Assembly (NCBI GenBank): GCA_932521025.1
Contig: OW051473.1
Location: 4,092,001-4,156,000 of the forward strand
Origin: Oscheius onirici
Taxonomy: Eukaryota; Nematoda; Chromadorea; Rhabditida; Rhabditidae
Reading direction: 5' to 3'
Length of the DNA stretch: 64,000 bases
Shown here: piece by piece, positions 55,831 through 64,000 of the stretch
Position numbering within the stretch: position 1 is the stretch's first letter
Layout: every line of letters begins with the position of its first letter
Notes under the pieces: model-generated
Told to the model about the DNA's origin: nothing
What the model saw: only the letters and a program-made list of their open reading frames with translations
Database searches by the model: none
Position numbers and translations under genes: made by a program

Positions 55831-58800
55831 ATGTCCGACGAAGAGCTTTAGTAAGTGTAATGTGGAATAATTTTTCTTCTTCTTATACGAGTTTGAGTAG
55901 TCCCGGTCCATCACGAAGTACCGGGTTCCCTAACAGGTCTGACAGCACATCCTCTTATCTTAGAGATTCCCCACCTCGTAGTTCACTCAGAGACTCAACA
56001 ACCTTCAGTAGAAGTAACTCTATCCGAAACACTTTGCTAACTTCTTCCTCCTTTCAACGTAGGTCCGATACACGTCGATCAGACACTGGCCTCACTAGAG
56101 TAACTATAGACAGTGAGACATCGGGACTTCTTGAGAGATATGGGGCTAGGCGAGGGTCTGCTACTGAGTCCCCGGTTCAAGCCCTTCTTAAACAGCGCAA
56201 GCAGTCGGAGCCAGACGGTGGGTTGTTCACGCGAGGCACAGTACGCAATGCGGCACCATCATACGGATCGGGTCAGTCAACATCCACCAGAGGGTATGGC
56301 ACGGAGGCAAGTGGATCCGCATGGGACCAGACGACTCCCGCTGGTCAGATGCAGAATCTCTCCCAAAAGGACTACATGAACCGTCTCATGACTGCTCACA
56401 ATCGCGTCGATGAACTTCTTCGGTCGCGTGGACTGAATTCGGATGATGAGAACAAGTACCTACGTGCTTGGGAACAGATACCGGTCATTCGTGAAGAGCG
56501 CTTTCGCCGACTCCGATCTCCTAGTAACTCGAGTGACTCTGGCTTGTCAACGGACAACGACAGCGATCGCAGTAATGCGGAACCAGCTGTTCCTGAGGAG
56601 AACGTGGAGCTGAAGACAAATTTTGAGCAGGTCGAAGACGACGTTTGCACCTTTGATGTGTTCCATCTGAAGCTAAAGGTCAAGGAAGCGGTTTCGTTTT
56701 TGATCAAAGCTCCGGAACCGCCTGTTGCGACGAAGTCAGTGTCGGCACAGTTCAATCACAAAGAGCAACTGGAAAAAACCGTTGTTATCTCACCGTTGGT
56801 CAACTCTACATCCAATCAGGCACAATTCAAAGAAGTCAAGCAGTCGCATTCTAGATGGTCTCTTCCTCTTGAAGCCAACATCTCGAGAAATCTCGCTTTC
56901 GTAAAGAAGTCTTGCCAACATGCCTGTAACAAGGTTTGGAAAACGCCGAGGAAACAGAAAGTCACTGCCACGCTGTCTGTTCCAGTTTCAAATGAAGTCG
57001 AAAAGAGTTTCAATCTGCGTAGGAGACAAACAGTTTACCCTGGTACCACTGAGCAGCGACGACAAGTTTTGTCCAGCATCAAACGAAAAAGTGCTCCGCC
57101 AATTCCAAGCACAGCCGAGATCTCTATACAACACTGCAGTTTTTATCAGATCAAGCAGAATGCTGTGGCAGCGCTTCCGGAGAAGAACGTCAGAATCAAT
57201 CTGCGTTTGACAGAACGAGCTCCTAAAAACTGTGCTGCATCCATTGTTCTACCAGCTCCTCCCAGAATTGCCTTCGTTCGCCTGGACATCCCAGCTGAGT
57301 TACCGCGGATGCGCAGAACAATGTCAACACAGCTCGTCCCGCAGCAAAAACACCGAATGGTCGGAAAACTCGATCGTGGTTTCACTGTCGACTTGGCGGA
57401 GGTGCCCAGAGAGCCAAGGAAGGTCAACAGGCTGAGGATTCCCGAGTACTTTTTGCAACAATCAGCTGAGGCTCAAGAAGACATCAATGGAGTTCGCAAC
57501 AATTTGAAAAAGGTCACTCCTGCAGCAATTATTGGTGGATTCGTCTACGAGTTGAAACCACAGCCGCAGTCTGGACTTCGTCGCTCGGGTGCAATTAGAA
57601 GAAGAGCACCACCATTGAAGTCGGCGCTGGTCAAGATATCTGGAGCTGAACCGTTTGCCGATTTCCTGCCAACAGAGCCTCCTGATCCACCCGATCCTCC
57701 TCCGGAAAAACTGTGTCATCCTCAAGAGACTGGTTATTTAAACTTGCCAGGCTCCCTAGATCGCCCCGCGACGTCTAGTGGAGCCTTGACTCGTAACGAG
57801 TCTTCAATCGCGGAACTGTCAGAAACCGATCGTCGACTAGTGGAGCAGTTCAGACGATCGCTCAACATTCCCCGTCCTCAAACCATCGTGCGCCGTGCTC
57901 TCTCACCATTAACCATAAGATGTTTCTATCAGGAAGTACCTGAAAAGAAACCACCACACACTACTTGGATACGTCGTAAAAGCCCTGTACCCAAAGAAAG
58001 CCAAAGAATCCGTAGCCCTTCGCCACTGTGCCTCAAACGCGTGTACCGTTCCTCCCACAAAGTCACTAAGTACATCTTTGGTGATTGGACTGTATCACTG
58101 AAGCGAGTTGACAAACATGCCCCTCTTCGACCCAAACCAAAACGTCGACGACTTCCTCGCTGGATACCCAGATGGCGCAAGAAGCATCGGTAAATCAACA
58201 TTAGCTCTAATTTTTTGTTTTCATGTGTAATCATGTTTTTTCAGTTCTGATGAGGAAGTGGATGAGGTAGAGGAAGAAGAAGAGGTTGTTGAGGAAGAAG
58301 TCGAAGAAGAGGAGGTCAAAGCTGAAGTCCCTTCCGAAGAATCTCGCCATGAAAGGTAGTTATCTTTTTGAGTAGAACTCCCACGCTGCGCTTTTTAAAT
58401 TATGTGCTCGAGGTTTGAGAACAAACACTTTCAAAGCGACACGATCAACATATCTCTCGCGTGACGAAAAGTAAACTAGACATCCGGTTGATGATATCAC
58501 AAAGGCCAACAAAGTTTCAGAGTCATCTCAAAGTCCTATAACGACGAGGAGGTTGAAGGTCTGACCGAAGGAGAGAAGGCCATGGCTGTAGGCAACTCTT
58601 CAATACAGTAATATCGTTTGTTCAGGCTGCCAAGCGTCGTCATGAGGAGGAACAACAAGCCAAGTTGCTCGACTACGAGGAGAAGCGTCGTACCGAGCGT
58701 GAAAAGGTGATTTTTCTACTTATACTGTAGTACAAGAGCAAGTTTCTTCTGACGTTAGTTCCTGTCATCAGTCATTCCACTTTCCGGTAAAATGATCTTC

Positions 58801-60341
58801 ATTTTTTCATTATATGTTGTTGACGAAATCTGTTTGCAGCTCATGGATGAGAAGAAGTGCAACACTGGGTCATGCGACTAGAAAATATATCAAAAAGAGA
58901 TTAAAAAGCATGCCCAATTGTTCAGAGGTTGTCCTTTAAGTCATAAAAACAGGTTGTAAGCGACTAAACATCTTGACGACACAATACCACAATTCATAGA
59001 ACAAATAGTTATGCGAGAGTGCATCGGGTCCTGATTCATTTTAAATCGTATCATCGTTGACCCTTAGAGTCACACACATACCCTTTTGACCGAGTGCATC
59101 CCTTGAAAATATTTCTTTATCTGCTGGTTTTCGTGCTAGCATGACGTACCTAATTGGAAGACCTTGATTTAATGTGCATTTCAGGAAGAGGAAGAGCTTC
59201 GTCGACTGAAAGAAAAACAAGAAAAGCGTCGTCTTGAGCGTGAACAAGAAGAGCGTGAAATGCTTGAAAAACGTCAGCAGGAAGAAGAGAGACGTCGACG
59301 TGAAGAAGTAGAAGGCTCTTTTGTTTAGAAACTACAGGTGCACTGTTCAGGAAGAGCGCAAGCAGCGTGGTGAAGACGAAAAGAGAAGAAAGGAAGAGTC
59401 CAATCGCAAGAAGAACCAAATCAGCGGTGGAGCCTTCACTTCCCTTGTCAACACTGCTGGACCTGGTGGACGGTAGCTTTCTTTTTGTCTGTAAAAGTTA
59501 TATTTCCAGTAACTTCACGATCCCCAAGAAGTCGGAGACCATGGGAGACAAATTCGGAAACATTGTGCAAGCCAAGCAAGAAATGGGCATGACTAAAGAC
59601 CAACAGGAACAAGCCAAGAAAGTTTGTCCCAATTTGTTGCAGACAACAACCTATATTAAGATTTTCCTCGCCCAAGTGGCTAGAGGTCTGGCTGAAGCTT
59701 CAGGACTCCCCCAAGCTGACCTGAAACACAAGATCAAAGAGTTACACCAGCGCATTTGTAAGCTTGAGGCTGACAAGTACGACTTGGAAAAGAGACACGA
59801 GAGACAAGAATACGATGTAAGCTGTTTAGATAACAGCTCAGCCTATTTTTCAGCTGAAAGAGTTGAATGAACGTCAGCGTCAAGTAGCTCGCAATTCAGC
59901 CGTGAAGAAGGGCCTTGATCCCGCTGAGGCCGGAAGCTCTAGACACCCGGTACAGCTATCTTTCTCTCTTTTCAGGCCTACAATTAATTTAACAGCCAAG
60001 AGTTCGAGTTGTCTCCAAGTACGAAACCTCTGAGGCTCTGTCTTTCACTGACAGACGCAGCGTGTTCCTCAGCGTAAGTAACTGTTTTGTTTTCAGCCTA
60101 AAATCCAACTCGTGTCCAAGTATGATCGTCAAATTGATCGTCGTAACTTTACCGAACGTCGTTCCATGTATGAAAACGTATGTCCTCCGTGCAGTATTTG
60201 TCAGTCCCTGTCTTTGTTAAGAAAAATGCACATCCTTGTTTCCCCGGAGTCCCCCCGCCGGCGGTAATTCTGGAGAAGGTGATTCTGAAGTACGACACAG
60301 AGGAGAAAAACGAGGACGAGCCGGAGGAAGAAGAAGAGTAG
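55831..60341 (+). CDS. tnt: Troponin T, with alternative exons
   Basis: Tropomyosin-binding subunit of the thin-filament troponin complex in muscle. Coding exon 1 (55831-55850) encodes MSDEELY and splices in phase 2 to 58245, which encodes an acidic run ([20 protein letters not shown]). Later exons encode [36 protein letters not shown] and a charged helix ([20 protein letters not shown]). The tropomyosin- and troponin-I-binding region follows ([60 protein letters not shown]). Two alternative exons and a tail ending in an acidic stretch (DEPEEEEE) close the gene at 60339-60341; acidic tails are usual in protostome troponin T. A 2289-nt potential cassette exon lies between exon 1 and the acidic exon. 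ATTAAA at 60391 may serve as poly(A) signal. Confidence 0.93.
55901..58189 (+). CDS. Candidate giant cassette exon of troponin T (763 codons)
   Basis: A single uninterrupted open block lies within troponin T intron 1. Read alone it is open from an ATG at 55860 to TAA at 58191-58193. Splice sites fit troponin T better: a 50-nt intron 55851-55900 (GTAAGT to GAGTAG, with a pyrimidine tract) brings it in from exon 1, and a GTAAAT donor at 58190 joins TTTTTTCAG at 58244. Both junctions keep phase 2. The product is basic and Ser/Pro/Arg-rich ([20 protein letters not shown] near the start), has a possible helix ([20 protein letters not shown]), a [11 protein letters not shown] run and an Arg/Lys-rich end ([12 protein letters not shown]). 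No known domain recognised. It could instead be an independent intronless nested gene starting at 55860. Confidence 0.6.
59996..60073 (+). other. tnt: Troponin T alternative exon A
   Basis: 78 nt encoding [20 protein letters not shown] then RSVFLS, phase 0 at both ends. It is similar in length and sequence to the next exon (P-basic-hydrophobic, VSKY, RRS) and is separated from it by only 23 nt. Confidence 0.7.
60097..60177 (+). other. tnt: Troponin T alternative exon B
   Basis: 81 nt encoding [20 protein letters not shown] then RRSMYEN, phase 0 at both ends. It is a duplicate of exon A and probably used instead of it, as with exons 10A/10B of insect troponin T. Confidence 0.7.
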
Positions 60342-61137
60342 AACTGTTATCTGCCGCCGTCTGTTTCTGTCACGTAGATATCTATCCGTTATTAAATGTG
60401 ATTCTAACCCCTTGTGAACGTTTGATTTAACACGACACTACTACAGCCGCAGAAAAAGTAGCTGTTCTTAGCTAATACCACGAGACGGCTTTTTGGTCTC
60501 TCTTTTTACAAGAGAAGCAGCTCAGACGTTCCATTTATGCCCCGCTTTTAATAGCTTCAAGTATCAACTGGGTTCAGAACACAAAAACGCTATAGAATCA
60601 GGCTGTATAAAATCTTGGAAAAAAGAGTACTAACGATAATCGGATCCCAGTTTCAAAATACTATCCTTGGAATCTTCCGGGTATAAAAATTTCTCCCTCA
60701 ATTAACAATTTTTTGCAGCTGTCATGATATGGTTGCGAATGAGGCAGACGCGGAAATTTGCTGCATCTTGGACAGGAAATTGGCATCTAAATTAAGCAGT
60801 GAAAATTTGTTTCGTCACCAAATCTTTGCGCCAATTTGAAAATTTAAAAATAGCTATGTAGACATATCCAAAAATGCGAACACCTCGTGCTTATGAAATC
60901 AACACATTTTGTTTTTGTTGCAGGTAGCTATTGTTCATTCACCCCCTTCGTATTTTTTTTGCTGTCAACAACAGCAAAAACCTGAACTATTTTTACTCTT
61001 CTGTCATTTGATTCGGATATCAGAGAGAAGTATTATATCCCCGGATTATCCAATAGCATATAAGTGGGTGCTGAAGGTCGCACCAAAATAGTACACCCTA
61101 CCTGCACTAAACGCCTCATCGGAGCAACTTTCAAGAA
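60342..61137. other. Intergenic after troponin T
   Basis: About 800 bp of AT-rich 3' UTR and spacer. No coding exon recognised before the small gene at 61138. Confidence 0.4.
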
Positions 61138-62236
61138 ATGGGCAGTGAACTTGAATCGTTGTGCAGTGAGGTCAGAAAGCATTACTCAGAGCTGTTCCAA
61201 ACTTGGATAGAGATCCGAACCCCAGAAATATCATTGTAGTAGACACAGTGCTCCCACCCACGTCAAGACATTTACAGTTCTAATATTTTCGTTGTCTACC
61301 CTGTACACTGTGTATACTGTACCGAGAACATCTGCGCTACAATGGCTACGTCACATAGTGCATGTGGTATTAATGTTTTCTGTTTACTGTCCATAACGTA
61401 TCAGACTTCTCGTTCATACGGGCTTGTGGAACACGTTGCAAAATGATGTCTTTCAGGCAAGCAAGACGGATCAGACGCCTGAACTGTCCAAAGGATCGTC
61501 TCGTCCGCCAGCTGAGTGGGGTAGAAAGATAGTTCATGAAGACATCGAAGCTTATCTCAAAAATCCCGATCGTTGTCCAAAATACGTCGAAAAGGTATTT
61601 CCCCACGCAGTTGGCTTCTGGAAAACGTGTTGTTCGTGCACAGATCTTTAAGCCACTGTTTGTGAAAGCACAGAAAGCGTAGATCACGTTTAAACAGCTC
61701 TTATCCAAATTGGTATTAGTAGACAGCGGGCCGCGAAAGTAGAGAACAGAAAACGCTCGACACTTATGTCCGAGATCTCTCCAGCCAATCAAACAAATCG
61801 TATGAGACTTTTTAGACCAAAAAATGTGTTTGCGTGAACGCAAGATCTGAATGACAAACTGACAACTTTTTATATTTACGAGTCTTTCCAGAACGAACAG
61901 TAACATAAAGGAAAAGTTAATGGTAATTTTCAGTTTGGCGTTTTCCCATCATCCTAACTTGATACTTTGCATCTAATGCCTAACTGATGCCTTTTTTGGG
62001 TGCAAAACAGAGTTCGAAGTAGAACCTCGAAGCTGCTTACTCCTGCTTGACTCAGTTAGATTGCTTCGCTCTAAACCCCTAATACGGATTGCACTCTATA
62101 TTTTCTTGCAGAGAGAGAATGACTCCAATGATACCCGAAGATCGCCGCCGATGGCCGTTAAACCATTGATCATCCCCAAAATCTTTGTCAGTTTTGCTTT
62201 CACTCCTTGCCCAAAAGTTTCTTTCAGGCAAACTGA
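61138..62236 (+). CDS. Predicted small protein of about 84 aa, unrecognised
   Basis: Four exons that all join in phase 0: 61138-61170 (MGSELESLCSE), 61457-61594, 62112-62186 and 62228-62236. Exon 2 encodes ASKTDQTPELSKGSSRPPAE, then WGRKIVHEDIEAYLKNPDRC and PKYVEK; exon 3 encodes RENDSNDTRRSPPMAVKPLI, then IPKIF. Introns end TTTCAG, CTTGCAG and TTTCTTTCAG; the last is a normal 41 nt. If the last intron is retained, translation instead runs to 62297. The start follows an ACTTTCAAG acceptor by two bases, and AATAAA lies at 62339-62344. The acidic/polar product has no signal peptide or known motif. Joint phase agreement and the poly(A) signal are the main support. Confidence 0.45.
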
Positions 62237-62338
62237 TGCTCCACTTCAGTCTATTTGCAATGTTGAATCTGACAGCTCCGTGTTCATTATACGATAACTA
62301 TCACTATTTTATTTTGTGTGCGATCATTATTTTATTCG

Positions 62339-62344
62339 AATAAA
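62339..62344 (+). terminator. Polyadenylation signal of the small predicted gene
   Basis: AATAAA about 100 nt after the predicted stop codon. Confidence 0.4.
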
Positions 62345-63778
62345 CTAATGTTTAAGTCCCGAGTGTCTGGCTACTCTGTAATCCCCAGAAAAGCCCTCAT
62401 TTTCTTCGACTGAAACTGCACTTCGAAAAATAGTCCGCTCTTTCATAGTCTGAGAGTTTTATTTCGTGTACGGCAGATTATCGCTACGTCTGTTTCCGTT
62501 CGCTCCTGTCTCGGATGACGCACATCGTGGTCAGATTGACTGAAGTTCAAAGGATTAGAAACGGAGAAACTGCAAAATAGGAGACTTCCCCATTCTCTGA
62601 GACATGTCATCCAATTCTAGTTGATGGACAACGGATCAGTGACAGTTCTTTTGGCTAAGAAGAGCTAGGCGTTCCCCGAATAGACAAGGTTCTGAAAGAT
62701 CATTAGAATAAGCCGGAAGAAGACGAAAAGTGAATAATATTCTTCTCAGACGCTTAGAATAAGCTGAAAGATTCAACTTTGATTTCGAGAATGTGCTTCC
62801 CGGTTTGACCGGGATATTCGTCAGGGATAATACAGAAAGACAAGCAAGTCCGCGAGTCCTTCACGGTTCTTTACACTTCACAAAATCTATACAGACTTTT
62901 CAAGGTTCAACAACTGCAAAACTAGACTGGACCTAGGGATAGAAATTCCAACTTCCCTAAATATCTTACATGAGTTAGCAGAACTAACATATGCTTCAAA
63001 GATTTTTTGCTCTTCACGGTCAAAAATTAGTGACAACATGACGTACTATGGTAAACATAAAGTCCATTCATGACAACACGGAAAAGTTGAACGCGGTAGT
63101 TTTACAGCGGAACGTAAAATGAATTTCATGGTGGTTTCACATCAAGAGGACAGTACAAAGAAAATACGGTAAAACGTTTTCAAAATGTACTGCTACCAAG
63201 CACTTTGTCTAAGATAGAGATGCCCTAGGAGAAATGCCCTTTGGTTGCAGGTACACATTCTTTACAGCTCTGCGCTGTTCCAAAAAGTTTTAAAAACTCC
63301 TGCATGGTTCCCCTTTTTTGCGATCCTTGTTCCTTACGTGGGTGCTTGAGTTCAATAGAATGTCACGAATACTATTCATAACTGCTTTCATCTAGATTAA
63401 GTCCGCCATTCGAAAATGTCTACAATGTGACTGCCAAGACATAACGAAATTTAGCTATCTCAGTCCCCCTCGATTAGAATAGCCTAACTGGTGGAATGAG
63501 CACGTTTGCACTTAAACCGGAACAAGCAACAAATATTTATCCACAACAAACTTTAAAATTCACGTGGTCCCTCTCAAAATTATATCTGCAGGGAGGATTG
63601 TTCTTCCACGCAACACAAACCACTGTGTTTTTTTTGGCAAAAGCTGTCAACTTGGTGCAGAAACCGTCCAAGATTAGGAGCGGATTGGTCCTGCTGAATA
63701 TGATAATTGTTGTAGCCTGAATTCATTGCCGGATCTTTCAATATTTCCGTATTTTAAGGTTCACCGCTTGCAACACCC
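62345..63778. other. Intergenic before the right-edge gene
   Basis: About 1.4 kb, AT-rich. A 74-codon plus-strand frame at 63496-63720 (MSTFALKPEQATNIY) has no motif and no flanking splice sites I trust. Nothing else seen. Confidence 0.4.
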
Positions 63779-63907
63779 TTAGATGCCTTCAAAGAACGCG
63801 GCCAAGTCTACACGGCTGTCTGATCCACCTTTTAGGGCTACTATGGCATCGAGTGACCTTTCAATTGGTGGACGAAGCAAAATTAGATGGCTTTCTGACG
63901 TGATGCC
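63779..63907 (-). CDS. 3'-terminal exon of an unidentified minus-strand gene (partial)
   Basis: A TTTTATTTACAG acceptor at 63908-63919 (minus strand) opens a frame of 42 codons, GITSESHLILLRPPIERSLD then AIVALKGGSDSRVDLAAFF and EGI, ending TAA at 63781-63779. The sequence immediately upstream has an in-frame stop before the acceptor, as expected of an intron. The remaining exons lie beyond the right edge. I do not recognise the product. Confidence 0.4.
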   Translation of the reverse strand, partial: GITSESHLILLRPPIERSLDAIVALKGGSDSRVDLAAFFEGI

Positions 63908-64000
63908 CTGTAAATAAAACCCTTAGCAAATAAATCTTTGCAATAGTCCACGTTACGTAGCATAGAGGCCGTGTTTTTGTATGATACATATTGAAAATCT

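Overview
The window looks like ordinary nuclear DNA of a small-genome ecdysozoan, most likely a nematode or a close relative such as a tardigrade. Genes are dense and lie on both strands. Most introns are only 35-60 nt, with T-rich acceptors (TTTTCAG), and several start codons sit a few bases after such an acceptor, which suggests leader trans-splicing. Gly codons are mostly GGA in the highly expressed genes. The proteins include a tandem group of secreted lipocalins and a protostome-type troponin T with an acidic tail. I cannot fix phylum or species from sequence alone. I see no prokaryotic, viral or organellar region and no tRNA or rRNA gene.

Layout: 0.1-8.4 kb, four tandem minus-strand secreted lipocalin genes. 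8.9-13.4 kb, USP7 deubiquitinase (minus). 15.0-17.4 kb, TOM1-type VHS/GAT sorting adaptor (minus). 18.5-20.8 kb, protein disulfide isomerase (plus) with an exact ERSE-II match just upstream. 21.5-25.0 kb, 6-phosphofructokinase (minus), with an unlisted small secreted-peptide gene nested in one intron on the opposite strand. 26.0-26.7 kb, RhoGDI (minus). 27.7-29.9 kb, diacylglycerol kinase of the epsilon type (plus). 31.5-32.4 kb, a small unrecognised gene (plus). 33.0-36.8 kb, Unkempt CCCH zinc-finger protein (plus). 40.1-42.0 kb, syndapin/PACSIN (plus), converging on a mitochondrial-type HAD phosphatase (42.1-43.3 kb, minus). 45.1-45.6 kb, replacement histone H3.3 (plus). 46.0-47.3 kb, an orphan basic protein (minus). 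48.6-49.6 kb, GRB2/SEM-5 adaptor (plus). 50.2-51.6 kb, sideroflexin (plus). 51.9-52.7 kb, BNIP3/DCT-1 mitophagy receptor (minus). 55.8-60.3 kb, troponin T (plus). 61.1-62.2 kb, a small predicted gene (plus). 63.8-63.9 kb, the last exon of a minus-strand gene that runs off the right edge.

The genes are mostly unrelated housekeeping and muscle genes; only the lipocalins form a family cluster. The most unusual feature is in troponin T. A 2289-nt, 763-codon open block (55901-58189) lies between the first coding exon and the acidic exon. It has plausible splice sites, the same phase (2) at both ends and a length divisible by three, so it could be a giant cassette exon giving troponin T a large basic Ser/Pro/Arg-rich N-terminal insertion. 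The same gene has a pair of similar adjacent exons separated by only 23 nt, which should force mutually exclusive use, and a possible alternative terminal exon. Other points of note are two well-supported GC-AG introns, the nested peptide gene in phosphofructokinase, and the ERSE-II element at PDI.
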